Shown here one piece after another: positions 34,711 through 45,573 of a DNA stretch of 56,231 bases (position 1 is its first letter; every line of letters starts with the position of its first letter). The translations under genes and the position numbers were made by a program. The DNA is from Verrucomicrobiota bacterium (GTDB taxonomy: Bacteria > Verrucomicrobiota > Verrucomicrobiia > Opitutales > Opitutaceae): positions 1 to 56,231 of the forward strand of contig VHCJ01000019.1 of the NCBI GenBank assembly GCA_016871755.1, in the 5' to 3' direction. The notes under the pieces were generated by a model. It had not been told where the DNA came from. It was given only the letters and a program-made list of their open reading frames with translations, and did not search any database.

Positions 34711-35925
34711 ATGCCTGAGTCCGTCTCGTCCGCCGTCCCGCCGTCCTTGCTGCAGCGCCTCTCCCGCGCCCTGATCCAGTGGATCGATTCCGATTACTGC
34801 CCGGAGGGTGCCGCGCGCCTCCGGGAGCAGCCCGACCGCGTTGACTGGCTCCGCGTGATGCCGTTCATCTTCCTTCACGCCGGATGCCTCGGCGTTCTCT
34901 GGGTCGGCTGGAGCCCCGTCGCCGTCTGGTCCGCAGTCGCACTTTATTTCATCCGCATGTTCGCGGTGACGGGCATCCACCATCGGTATTTCTCGCACAA
35001 GACCTACAGCACGTCCCGCTTCGGCCAGTTCCTGCTCGCGGTCTTCGCCGGCACCACGGTGCAGCGCGGATCGCTCTGGTGGGCCTACCACCATCGGCAT
35101 CACCACCAGCACTCGGACCAGCCCGAGGATGCCCACTCGCCGCACGTCCATGGATTCCTTTGGTCGCACATCGGCTGGATCACCAGTCGCCGGAACTTTC
35201 CGACCGACTACACGAAGATCCGCGACCTGGTGCGCTTTCCCGAACTGGTCTGGCTGAACCGCTTCGACCTCGTGGTGCCCGCCCTTTTCGCCGTCGCCCT
35301 CTTCGGCATCGGCGCCCTGCTGGAAGCCTTCGCCCCCTCCCTCGGCACCACGGGCCCGCAGATGCTCGTCTGGGCCTTCTTCATCAGCACGACCGTCCTG
35401 TTCCACGGCACGGCCTGCATCAATTCCATGGCCCATCTCATGGGCCGGCGCCGTTTCCGGACCGAGGACGATTCCCGCAACAGCTTCATCCTCGCGATCA
35501 TCACGCTGGGGGAAGGCTGGCACAATAACCACCACCGCTACCAGTCCTCGACGCGCAACGGGTTCTACTGGTGGGAGATCGATCCCACCTATTACGTGCT
35601 GAAGGTCCTGTCGTGGACGGGCTTCATCTGGGGCCTCAAGCCCGTGCCGCAGGCGATCCTCAACGAAGGCGCGCGCGCCGAGCACGCCGCGTCGGTGGCC
35701 GCGGCCGAGTCCGCCGCCCGCGCCCGCCGCGAACACGGCCACTCGCCGCTCAAGCAGGTCATCCCGGCCGCCGCCGCCATCGCGGTCGCCACCGTCCAAG
35801 CCGCCAACACCGAGGCCCCGCGCAAGACGGAGTCGCCCGCCGTGCACAAGGACGTCACCGAGTTGGCGCACGAGTTGAAGTCGGCTCAGGACTCGCCGGG
35901 CACGCCGCGGGCTCCAGGGGCCTGA
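34711..35925 (+). CDS. Acyl-CoA/acyl-lipid desaturase with an Ala-rich tail
   Basis: A 404-residue membrane desaturase. Its three histidine boxes are complete: HHRYFSH at 90-96, HHRHHHQHSD at 127-136 and HNNHH at 271-275, with the Delta-9 pattern of stearoyl-CoA desaturases (membrane segments around 50-83, 105-120 and 185-245). Di-iron, oxygen and an electron donor would put a double bond into a fatty acid. The family normally ends near residue 320. Here a further 85-residue tail, rich in Ala, Glu and charged residues (EHAASVAAAESAARARREHG...), continues without membrane segments. The FAD oxidoreductase 27 bases downstream may serve the same lipid pathway. Confidence 0.92.
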   Translation: MPESVSSAVPPSLLQRLSRALIQWIDSDYCPEGAARLREQPDRVDWLRVMPFIFLHAGCLGVLWVGWSPVAVWSAVALYFIRMFAVTGIHHRYFSHKTYSTSRFGQFLLAVFAGTTVQRGSLWWAYHHRHHHQHSDQPEDAHSPHVHGFLWSHIGWITSRRNFPTDYTKIRDLVRFPELVWLNRFDLVVPALFAVALFGIGALLEAFAPSLGTTGPQMLVWAFFISTTVLFHGTACINSMAHLMGRRRFRTEDDSRNSFILAIITLGEGWHNNHHRYQSSTRNGFYWWEIDPTYYVLKVLSWTGFIWGLKPVPQAILNEGARAEHAASVAAAESAARARREHGHSPLKQVIPAAAAIAVATVQAANTEAPRKTESPAVHKDVTELAHELKSAQDSPGTPRAPGA

Positions 35926-35952
35926 GGTCGGGGCCGGTCCGCCCGCGCCACC

Positions 35953-37287
35953 ATGGCCCGCATCGCGATCATCGGCACCGGCATCGCCGGACTCGGCTGC
36001 GCGCACTTCCTTCACCGGCGCCATGACCTGACGCTCTTCGAGCGCAACCGCCACGTCGGCGGACACACCCACACGGTCGAGATCAGCGAGCCCGCATCGG
36101 CGCTCGGCCCGGCCCGCATCCGTCCCGTGGACACCGGGTTCATGGTCTACAACGAGGTCACCTACCCCCTGCTGACCCGCTTGTTCCGTGAACTCGCGGT
36201 CCCGACAAAGCCGACGAACATGTCGTTCGCGGTGAAGCACACGGCCGAGAACATTGAATTCTCCGGCTCGTCGCTGAACCACCTCTTCGCCCAGCGCCGC
36301 AACCTCCTGCGCCCGCGCTTCGTCCGCATGCTGCTGCAGATCAACCGCTTCAACCAGGAGGCGGTGGCTGCGCTCGGCCGGCCGGAGACGGCGCCGATGA
36401 CCTTGGGCGAGTACGTCCGCGCCCGGGGCTACGGCGACGACTTCTTCAATCTGTACCTCGTACCGATGAGTTCGGCGGTCTGGAGCACGCCGCCGGAGCT
36501 CATGCTGACCTTCCCGGCGGCCACCCTCCTGCGTTTCTTCCACAATCACGGCTTTCTCGGGCTCCATACCCAGCATCCGTGGCGGACGGTGGACGGCGGT
36601 TCGCGGGAGTACGTCCGCCGACTGACCGCCCCGTGGCGCGACCGCATCTTGGTCGGCGACGCCGCGACGCGCGTCCGCCGGGAGCCCGGCCGCGTCATCA
36701 TCGAGACCGCGGCCGGAGCCACGCAGGCCTTTGACCGTGTCATCGTGGCCACTCACGCCGACGAGGCGCTGGGGCTGCTCGGGGACGCAACGCCCGCCGA
36801 GCGCGAAATCCTGGGGGAGTTCCAGTACCAGCCGAACACCGCCACGCTGCACACGGACGCCCGCGTGATGCCGAAGACCCGCCTGGCGTGGTCATCCTGG
36901 AACTACGAGCTGACGTCGCGGACGGGCGGCCCGGGCACCACCGCGACGCATTACTGGATGAACCGCCTGCAGGGCGTCAGTGACCGGGAGAACTACTTCG
37001 TTTCCATCGGCCGGCCCGAAGCAATCGATCCGGCCCGGGTGCTCCAGCGCATCGAAACCTCGCACCCGCTCTTCAGCCTCGGCGCGATCCAGGCGCAGGC
37101 GGCGCTGCCCGGGCTGAACGCCTCGGCCCGGGGCGGTACTGAGACCTACTTCTGCGGGAGCTACTTCCGCTTCGGCTTTCACGAGGACGCCCTGCTGAGC
37201 GCGTGCACGCTGAGCGAACTCCTGCTTGGTGAGGACCCGTGGTCGGTCGCGACCGCGTCGGCGGGACCGCTTGCGCCAACGCGCTAA
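35953..37287 (+). CDS. FAD-dependent amine oxidase-like oxidoreductase
   Basis: A 444-residue flavoprotein. The dinucleotide-binding motif IAIIGTGIAGLGCAHFL is at residues 4-20, with the acidic end FERNRHVGGHTHTVE. The C-terminal FAD element GTETYFCGSYFRFGFHEDALLSA closes the fold. This subgroup usually sits with cyclopropane-fatty-acid synthases, DUF1365 and desaturases and is thought to act on membrane lipids. Only the desaturase is near here, 27 bases upstream on the same strand, so a lipid-modifying pair is the best reading. The substrate is not established. Confidence 0.9.
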   Translation: MARIAIIGTGIAGLGCAHFLHRRHDLTLFERNRHVGGHTHTVEISEPASALGPARIRPVDTGFMVYNEVTYPLLTRLFRELAVPTKPTNMSFAVKHTAENIEFSGSSLNHLFAQRRNLLRPRFVRMLLQINRFNQEAVAALGRPETAPMTLGEYVRARGYGDDFFNLYLVPMSSAVWSTPPELMLTFPAATLLRFFHNHGFLGLHTQHPWRTVDGGSREYVRRLTAPWRDRILVGDAATRVRREPGRVIIETAAGATQAFDRVIVATHADEALGLLGDATPAEREILGEFQYQPNTATLHTDARVMPKTRLAWSSWNYELTSRTGGPGTTATHYWMNRLQGVSDRENYFVSIGRPEAIDPARVLQRIETSHPLFSLGAIQAQAALPGLNASARGGTETYFCGSYFRFGFHEDALLSACTLSELLLGEDPWSVATASAGPLAPTR

Positions 37288-37354
37288 GCGGGCAGACTGC
37301 CGGGGCTTCTTCGCGCCGGCGCCGCGCCCGCCCCGGCCGAAGTCCCGCCGCCCC

Positions 37355-38137
37355 ATGAGTGACCCCAAGCCCGACCCCGCCTCCGCCGAGCCTGCGGCGG
37401 ACTCCCCGCCGGAACTGAGCGTCGTCATTCCGTTTTACAACGAGTCTCCGAACATCCCTCCCCTGCTGGCGGAGTTGCGGGAAACCCTCAGGCGCCTTGG
37501 GATCCGGGCCGAGGTGATCGCGGTTGAAGACGGGAGCACGGACGACTCCCGTGCCGTCTTGGAACGTGCGGCGGCGAGCTGGCCGGACCTCCGCGTCGTC
37601 CCGCTCCCGCGCAACCGCGGGCAGGCCGTCGCGCTCTGGCGCGGGCTGGAGCGGGTGCGGGCCCCGTGGATCGCGACGCTCGACGGCGACGGCCAGAATC
37701 CTCCCGGCGAACTGGCGCGTCTCTGGGAACGGCGCGGAGAGGCCGACCTCCTCGTCGGGCGGCGCGTCGGGCGAAGGGACTCGCTCGCGCGCAAGATCAT
37801 GTCGCGGATCGCCAACCACGTCCGTCGCGCGCTGCTCCGCGACGGCGTCACCGACAGCGGCTGCGCGCTCCGGCTATTTCGGCGCGAGGTGCGCGCCTCG
37901 CTGCCCCCGTTTCGCACGCTCTACTCCTTCATTCCGGCCTGCGCCGTCTCCGGCGGATGGCGCGTCCAGGAAGTCCCCGTCGCCCACCGCCCGCGCCTTG
38001 CCGGCACTGCGAACTACACGTTCCGCAAGATGGCGGTCTTTCCCTTCCTCGACACCCTCGCCTTCTGCTGGGTCCTGCGCCGGATGCTCGACCTCTCGCC
38101 GCGGGCCGATGAGCCGGGGGCGAAAATCAGGAAGTAG
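37355..38137 (+). CDS. Family 2 glycosyltransferase (DPM/GtrB-like)
   Basis: A 260-residue GT2 enzyme. I choose the ATG at 37355 (MSDPKPDPASAEP), a short flexible head before the catalytic SVVIPFYNESPNIPPLL. The nucleotide motif is VEDGSTDDSRAVL and the metal site IATLDGDGQNPPGEL with D-X-D-G. The tail VTDSGCALRLFRRE and HRPRLAGTANYTFRK match polyprenyl-phosphate hexosyltransferases of the GtrB type. No C-terminal membrane helices are present beyond one hydrophobic segment (FPFLDTLAFCWVL). It probably charges undecaprenyl phosphate with a sugar for periplasmic transfer. It follows the FAD gene after 67 bases. Confidence 0.9.
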   Translation: MSDPKPDPASAEPAADSPPELSVVIPFYNESPNIPPLLAELRETLRRLGIRAEVIAVEDGSTDDSRAVLERAAASWPDLRVVPLPRNRGQAVALWRGLERVRAPWIATLDGDGQNPPGELARLWERRGEADLLVGRRVGRRDSLARKIMSRIANHVRRALLRDGVTDSGCALRLFRREVRASLPPFRTLYSFIPACAVSGGWRVQEVPVAHRPRLAGTANYTFRKMAVFPFLDTLAFCWVLRRMLDLSPRADEPGAKIRK

Positions 38138-38151
38138 TTCGATTCATAACC

Positions 38152-38183
38152 GAGCAGCAGCCCGCAGATGCGGTCTGCTGCTC
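38152..38183 (+). other. Long hairpin between the glycosyltransferase and the pyrophosphatase
   Basis: GAGCAGCAG (38152-38160) pairs with CTGCTGCTC (38175-38183), and the 14-base loop folds again as CCGC-AGAT-GCGG. That makes a nearly continuous stem of 13 bp with one C/T mismatch. No T-run follows, so it is either a processing or Rho-linked structure at the glycosyltransferase 3' end, or a leader element of the downstream gene. Confidence 0.55.
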
Positions 38184-38347
38184 GTCGGGTCCGCTTCCGA
38201 GGTAGGAGGCCCGCCGCCGCCCCATTAGGCCCGCTTTTCGCCCTTCGCCGCGGAAGAGCGAAAGCCGCCCCTCCGAAGGGACGGCCGGGAAATTGGCTGG
38301 CGATGGACGAGGGGGCGGGACAACAGTCCGCCATTCCCCAACCCCGT

Positions 38348-40807
<2,460 letters not shown>

Positions 40808-41150
40808 GTCCACGGCGCCCCGCGCCTTCACGTTCCAAGGGCACGCGCTTCCGCGCGTGCCCTTTTTCGTGATCCAATCCGGACGTTTCACCGGCTTTGG
40901 CTCAACCCTGGCGGTCGCAACTCCACACGCCGCAGGCTCCGGTCGGCCGCAGCGGTTGCGCGAAGAGCGCTCGCCTCCCGGCGGCTTTGCGGTCTTTCTC
41001 ACTGGAACCCCGGCTTCCGCCATGCGTCCCGCGTTCCCGCTCCCCGCCGGCTTCCGGCAATTCGCCACCACACGGTTCCCGTCCACGGCACCGTCCCGAC
41101 CCTCCGCCGGATCTCCGTCTCCCGAAGAACGCCGGTCCACGGCCGGATCG
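40808..41150. other. Gene-free gap between hppA and ggt
   Basis: About 340 bases. The first 60 hold the hppA terminator (separate entry). The rest is GC-rich, continues the ggt frame upstream to 40668 as a Pro/Arg/Ser-rich shadow, and contains no other credible gene, no tRNA and no clear promoter. The ggt promoter must lie here. Confidence 0.6.
40837..40867 (+). terminator. Rho-independent terminator of hppA
   Basis: AAGGGCACGCGC (40837-40848), loop TTCC, GCGCGTGCCCTT (40853-40864), a perfect 12-bp stem, with the T-run TTTTT at 40863-40867. It starts 30 bases after the hppA stop codon. Confidence 0.9.
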
Positions 41151-42962
41151 ATGACCGCAACCGTATCCCCCCGCCCCGCCCGGACGGCGGCGTCCGCAGG
41201 GTCCGCCGCCCGCGCGCTCGCCGCCGGCCTCGCACTCCTCGGTTCCTGCCCCCGGATCCTCGCCCAGCGCGCCCCATTCGAGGCACCCCACGGGGTCGTC
41301 GTCTCCGCCAGCCTCACCGCCTCCGAAGCGGGGGCGGACATCCTTCGCCGCGGGGGCAACGCCGTTGACGCCGCCGTCGCCACCGGGCTCGCCCTAACCG
41401 TCACCTACCCGCGCGCCGGCAACATCGGCGGCGGCGGTTTCCTCGTGCTCCGGCAGCAGGACGGACGCACCACCGCAATCGACTTCCGCGAGCGCGCTCC
41501 CAGCGGCGCCACCGCCGACATGTACCTAGATGCCGCCGGTCAGGTCGTGCCGGGACGGTCCACCTCGGGACATCTGGCCGCCGGCGTGCCCGGTACCGTC
41601 GCCGGGCTCGCCCTCGCGCTCGAAAAATACGGTTCGGGCAAGTTCTCCTGGGCCGACTTGGTCGAACCGTCGCGCCGGCTCGCCGCCGACGGGATCACGG
41701 TGACCCCGGGACTCGCCCGCGACCTCGCTGCAGGCGAGGGCATCTTCGAACGTTTCCCCGAGTCGCGGCGCGTCTTCCAGCGCAACGGCCGCCTCTACCG
41801 CGCCGGGGAGCGATGGACCCAGCCGGAACTGAGCCGCACGTTCGCCCGGCTCCAGAAGCACGGACCCCGCGAGTTCTACGAAGGCGAGACCGCCGCCCTG
41901 CTGGCCGACGACATGGCCCGCAACGGCGGACTCATCACCCGCGACGACCTGCGCGCTTACCGGCCGGTGGAACGTGAGGTCCTCCGGGGCACCTACCGTG
42001 GGTACGAAATCATCACCATGCCTCCCCCGAGTTCGGGAGGCATCGCCCTGCTCCAGATGCTCGCCATGCTCGAGCCACACCCGTTGGGCGAGCTGGGCCA
42101 CAACTCCACCGCCCGCATCCACCTCGTCACCGAGGTCATGCGCCGGGCCTTCCGCGACCGCGCCGAATACCTTGGGGACCCCGATTTCGTCCGCGTACCG
42201 GTCGCCGGCCTCACCGATCCGGAGTACGCGCGCGGACTGATGAAGACGTTCTCCCCCAAGCGCGCCACGCCCAGCGCCGGTCTCGCGGCCGGGATCCCGG
42301 CCGGGCTCGACGCACCGTCCCTGCCGCCGGCGGTCAAGGAGTCCTCGGAGACCACCCACTACTCAATCGTCGATGCGGCCGGCAACGCCGTGAGCGTGAC
42401 CTACACGCTGAATGGACTCTTCGGCAGCGGGGTAACCGTTCCCGGCGCGGGTTTCCTGCTGAACAACGAGATGGACGACTTCACCTCGAAGGTCGGCGTG
42501 CGCAACATGTTCGGGCTGCTGCAAGGCCCGGCCAACGCCATCGCGCCCGGCAAGCGGCCTCTTTCGTCGATGACGCCCACGATTGTGCTGCGCGACGGCA
42601 AGCTCTTCCTGGTCACCGGCAGCCCCGGCGGACCGAAGATCATCACCACCACGCTGCACGTCATCACCCACGTGATCGACGACGCGATGAGCCTGACCCA
42701 GGCGGTGGACGCCCCGCGCTTCCATCATCAGTGGATGCCGGACGTCATCCGCGTCGAACCGTTTCTGACATCGCGCGACACCGTGCAGTTGCTCGAAGCC
42801 AAGGGGCACTCCCTCGCGCTGCAGCGCCTTTACGCGAACTCGCCGGAGGCATCGGCGCGCTCCTGGGGTGGCGCCGCCAGCGTCCTGATCGAGCCCACAA
42901 ACAAGCTGCGCCTTGGGGCGCCGGACCTGCGCAATCCGGACGCGGGCGCGGCCGGCCACTGA
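41151..42962 (+). CDS. ggt: Gamma-glutamyltransferase
   Basis: A 603-residue exported Ntn-hydrolase precursor that cleaves itself into two subunits and transfers or hydrolyses gamma-glutamyl groups of glutathione and similar compounds. An Ala-rich hydrophobic N-terminus (ARALAAGLALLGSCPRILAQ) serves as signal peptide; ATG at 41151 chosen for that. Seen: GGNAVDAAVATGLALTVTYP, the nucleophile Thr401 of SSETTHYSIVDAAGNAVS, the GFLLNNEMDDF strand of the substrate-binding lid, and PGKRPLSSMTPTIV. The order and length are normal for Ggt. It is located in the periplasm. Confidence 0.95.
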   Translation: MTATVSPRPARTAASAGSAARALAAGLALLGSCPRILAQRAPFEAPHGVVVSASLTASEAGADILRRGGNAVDAAVATGLALTVTYPRAGNIGGGGFLVLRQQDGRTTAIDFRERAPSGATADMYLDAAGQVVPGRSTSGHLAAGVPGTVAGLALALEKYGSGKFSWADLVEPSRRLAADGITVTPGLARDLAAGEGIFERFPESRRVFQRNGRLYRAGERWTQPELSRTFARLQKHGPREFYEGETAALLADDMARNGGLITRDDLRAYRPVEREVLRGTYRGYEIITMPPPSSGGIALLQMLAMLEPHPLGELGHNSTARIHLVTEVMRRAFRDRAEYLGDPDFVRVPVAGLTDPEYARGLMKTFSPKRATPSAGLAAGIPAGLDAPSLPPAVKESSETTHYSIVDAAGNAVSVTYTLNGLFGSGVTVPGAGFLLNNEMDDFTSKVGVRNMFGLLQGPANAIAPGKRPLSSMTPTIVLRDGKLFLVTGSPGGPKIITTTLHVITHVIDDAMSLTQAVDAPRFHHQWMPDVIRVEPFLTSRDTVQLLEAKGHSLALQRLYANSPEASARSWGGAASVLIEPTNKLRLGAPDLRNPDAGAAGH

Positions 42963-43070
42963 GGGCGGGACGCCCGCGACGGCGCTCGAACCCCATGATC
43001 GCTCCGCAGGCAGGGTCGAGAACGTGAAGTTCGTCGCAGCGGCATCGAAAGGGCGCAACCGATCGCCAAC

Positions 43071-43442
43071 ATGATCCCGCCCCTTCTGTTCCTCTCCCCC
43101 GTCCTGATCGCCCTTGAGATGGTGCAGTTGGTCGTCGCGGAGCGGCTGTTCGGGGTGAAGGTGATTCAGCGCGGGGAGGATCCGCGCCGGAGACCGCCGC
43201 CCGGGGGCGTCGCCGCGCTGTGGAGCATCGGCATCCTGATCAACGCGGCATGGATGCTGAGCATGGTGACCACGGGATTCGGCACCGGTCGCGTGGCCTG
43301 CATGCTCGCCGCCTCAATCCTCGGCTACGGGCTTCGCGCCTACCTGCCCTTCCGGTGGACGTTGGTGATTCTGACCTTTGAGGGCGCGATCCGGATGGGC
43401 ATGCACGCCTCGCTGCTGATGCTTGCGTGGCGCCTGCGCTGA
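43071..43442 (+). CDS. Small integral membrane protein, unknown
   Basis: A 123-residue protein with four hydrophobic segments (about 3-24, 50-68, 75-90 and 96-118). A basic loop EDPRRRPPPGG connects the first and second and places that loop in the cytoplasm. There are no known motifs. It is 108 bases after ggt and not tightly linked to it. Codon use is like its neighbours, so I believe it is a real gene. Confidence 0.55.
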   Translation: MIPPLLFLSPVLIALEMVQLVVAERLFGVKVIQRGEDPRRRPPPGGVAALWSIGILINAAWMLSMVTTGFGTGRVACMLAASILGYGLRAYLPFRWTLVILTFEGAIRMGMHASLLMLAWRLR

Positions 43443-43517
43443 GCCGGCGCGGGGCTCCGCGCCAGGCCACTGCCGCGTCACGTCGCGAAGGGTGCGGTCT
43501 CCCCGCGCATCCCTCGC

Positions 43518-43808
43518 TCACCGGCCAAACCGCCGCGTCACCGCCTTGGTCACGGGTTCGCCGAACGAGCGCGCGAAGAACTCCTGGGCCTCGGCGATGA
43601 AGGCGGAATAGCGCCCGTAGTCCCCCGCCCAAGAGTTTGGAACGCACACCCGCTTGAGAACGCCACGGCCCACCTTGTTGGGCGACTCCCGGTCGGGGGC
43701 GAACTCCATCAGGAACTTCGGATCCCGGAGGTGCAGCACGGTGTGCACCGACTGGGTTCCCTCAGCGTCCCGTTCGATGCGGAGAAAGGGGGAGGCCGGC
43801 GAGTCCAT
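43518..43808 (-). CDS. Small protein, unknown
   Basis: A 96-residue protein starting MDSPASPFLRIERDAEGTQSVHTVL. It is mostly soluble, with a strand-like front (VHTVLHLRDPKFLMEF) and a helical C-terminal half (YSAFIAEAQEFFARSFGEPV). It reads like a compact folded protein rather than GC noise, since all hydrophobic residues fall in regular positions. No family is recognised. It is convergent with the small membrane protein upstream. Confidence 0.5.
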   Translation of the reverse strand: MDSPASPFLRIERDAEGTQSVHTVLHLRDPKFLMEFAPDRESPNKVGRGVLKRVCVPNSWAGDYGRYSAFIAEAQEFFARSFGEPVTKAVTRRFGR

Positions 43809-44077
43809 GTCAGAATCCTACCACGGGCCGCAGAAAGGGGAACGGAAAAACACGCCGGGGCCCTGTCCACCCCGACACGACACGCCGCTCGCGGTCCGTC
43901 GCCTGCGGACCCACGGTGCATCGGGAACCGAGATACCGACCCAGCAAGGCGCGGAAACCGGCGCGCGGCTCCACGTTCGGCCTGGCTCCGACCCTCCGCC
44001 ACACCCCCGGTGCATCGGCGCTTGCGGACCTGCCAGGTCTGGGGTCATCATCGCGACGCTCGACCTCCCCGCCACCG

Positions 44078-45538
44078 ATGAACGATCATCCTGAGGTTCC
44101 CCGGCTGCCCAAGTTACCCTTCATCGCCAGCGACCTGTTTCTGCTCCTTGTCGCCGGCTTCATCGCCTACCAAGCCCCCTCCCCGTTCGAGGGCGGCGCC
44201 CTCGTCGCCATCGTCGCCTGCGTCGTCGTCGGCGGCATCCTGCTGGGCATCCCCTTCATCGCCGAGTATGGACGGCGTACCGACGCCCTCCTGCGGGAAC
44301 GTCAGGACGAGATCGCCGCACTGGCGAAGACCACCGCAGCCTGCGCGGAGCAGATCAGCATCGCCACCGCGAGCCTCCACGCGCTCGCCGAGGACCACGC
44401 GCGCAGCGCCCGTGCCCTTGAATCACTGCCCCAAAAACTTCAGGAAAAAGTCGCGGAGTTGAAGAGTCAGCTCAACGAGATCAATGTGGCCCAGAATGAG
44501 GCCCTCGAACAGGAGTTGCAGGCGCTGCGCGCCGCCGAGAGTGACCGCCTGCAGTCAGCCGTCGACGAACTCGCCAAGCTTTCCCGGGAGTTTGCCCGCA
44601 TCGAGGCCGCCGCCGCCCGGATCGTCTCCTCGCTTCCCCAAGCCGGTGAGCAGGCCGCGGCCCAAGTGGGCACCGGCATCGCCCAAGCCTCGGGTAGCGC
44701 CGCCAAGGAACTCGAGGCGACGCTCGCACGGGCGCGGCGGCAACTGACCGAGGAAGCCGGCGAAGCGCAGTCCCGCTCGCTCGCCGCTTGGTCCGCGCGC
44801 ACCACCGAGAGTCTCCGCGAGTTCGAGTCACGCCTCGAGTCGCTTACCCGGCGCCTGAGCCCCCGAGGCCCGGGTCTCGCTCCGTCCCCGGCGAAGACGG
44901 TCGCTCCCGACTCCGCCGCCACGCCCCCGACACCAGCGGCGACCGCAACGGCACCCGCCCCCGCGGCACCGCCGCCGCCAGCACCAGCACCGGCACCGGC
45001 ACCGGCACGAGCGGTGTTACCCGCTCCGGTGTCCGCCCACCCGCCCTCTCCGCCCGCCCCGGCGGTCGCGACCGCCGCGCCGCCTTCACCGGCACCGCCT
45101 GCGCCGCCGACGGCTCCCAGCCCGCCCGCCGCGTCGGAACGGGCTCCGACCACCGCCACGCCCCCGGCCCCAACTCCGGCCAGCACCGTTTCCGCGACGG
45201 ACGCGCCCGCGAGCGCGCCGCGGCGCATCGCCGATCGGCCGGCGGGCGGACGGGCAGTCGAAGCTGCCCTGTCATCCGATGGAGCGACCCGACTCCTCGT
45301 CACGGCCTACATCGGCATCGGCAACAAACTCTTTGTGCGGGGCTCCGGACCGGGACTGAGTTGGGAAAAGGGCGTCCCGCTGAACTTCGTCTCCATCGGC
45401 AAGTGGCGCTGGGACACTCCCGACGCCACCGGCACGATTCAGGTCAAGGTCTACAAGAACGATCAAGTCGAGTGCGTCTCCCTCGGCCTGCTGGAGCTGG
45501 AACCTGGGCGCCAGCACGAGGTCACGGCGACCTTCTAG
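44078..45538 (+). CDS. Membrane-anchored coiled-coil protein with C-terminal beta domain
   Basis: A 486-residue protein of four parts. Residues 14-58 have two membrane segments (FIASDLFLLLVAGFIAYQ and ALVAIVACVVVGGILLGIPF). Residues about 64-255 are a long Ala/Glu/Gln coiled coil (LLRERQDEIAALAKTTA..., KLQEKVAELKSQLNEI). Residues 265-400 are almost only Pro, Ala, Ser and Thr. The last ~88 residues form a compact beta domain (LLVTAYIGIGNKLFVRG, FVSIGKWRWDTPDATG, QVECVSLGLLELEPG). The stop codon TAG coincides with the CTAG flank of the insertion sequence that follows, so the protein appears complete. It looks like a structural or signalling protein of the inner membrane with a domain reaching far away. 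No function known. Confidence 0.75.
   Translation: MNDHPEVPRLPKLPFIASDLFLLLVAGFIAYQAPSPFEGGALVAIVACVVVGGILLGIPFIAEYGRRTDALLRERQDEIAALAKTTAACAEQISIATASLHALAEDHARSARALESLPQKLQEKVAELKSQLNEINVAQNEALEQELQALRAAESDRLQSAVDELAKLSREFARIEAAAARIVSSLPQAGEQAAAQVGTGIAQASGSAAKELEATLARARRQLTEEAGEAQSRSLAAWSARTTESLREFESRLESLTRRLSPRGPGLAPSPAKTVAPDSAATPPTPAATATAPAPAAPPPPAPAPAPAPARAVLPAPVSAHPPSPPAPAVATAAPPSPAPPAPPTAPSPPAASERAPTTATPPAPTPASTVSATDAPASAPRRIADRPAGGRAVEAALSSDGATRLLVTAYIGIGNKLFVRGSGPGLSWEKGVPLNFVSIGKWRWDTPDATGTIQVKVYKNDQVECVSLGLLELEPGRQHEVTATF
44978..45007 (+). repeat. Hexanucleotide repeat encoding Pro-Ala
   Basis: Five copies of CC(A/G)GCA in frame, giving PAPAPAPAPA at residues 301-310 of the coiled-coil protein. 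Such a short tandem tract in a linker can change length by slippage without a frameshift, because the unit is six bases. Confidence 0.8.
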
Positions 45539-45551
45539 TATTACTATGTTA
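45539..45551 (+). repeat. Left inverted repeat of the IS701-type element
   Basis: TATTACTATGTTA, paired with the right end at 46887-46899 (11 of 13 identical). Confidence 0.7.
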
Positions 45552-45573
45552 TATAGTATCGTAGAAGATTCCG

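Noticed and set aside
34564-36852. Very long open frame on the minus strand, continuous with the MFS gene
   Set aside because: It is antisense to the desaturase and FAD oxidoreductase genes, whose motifs are complete. Its composition (His, Arg, Glu, Gly) is that of a GC-rich shadow frame. The MFS protein has a natural start at 34563.
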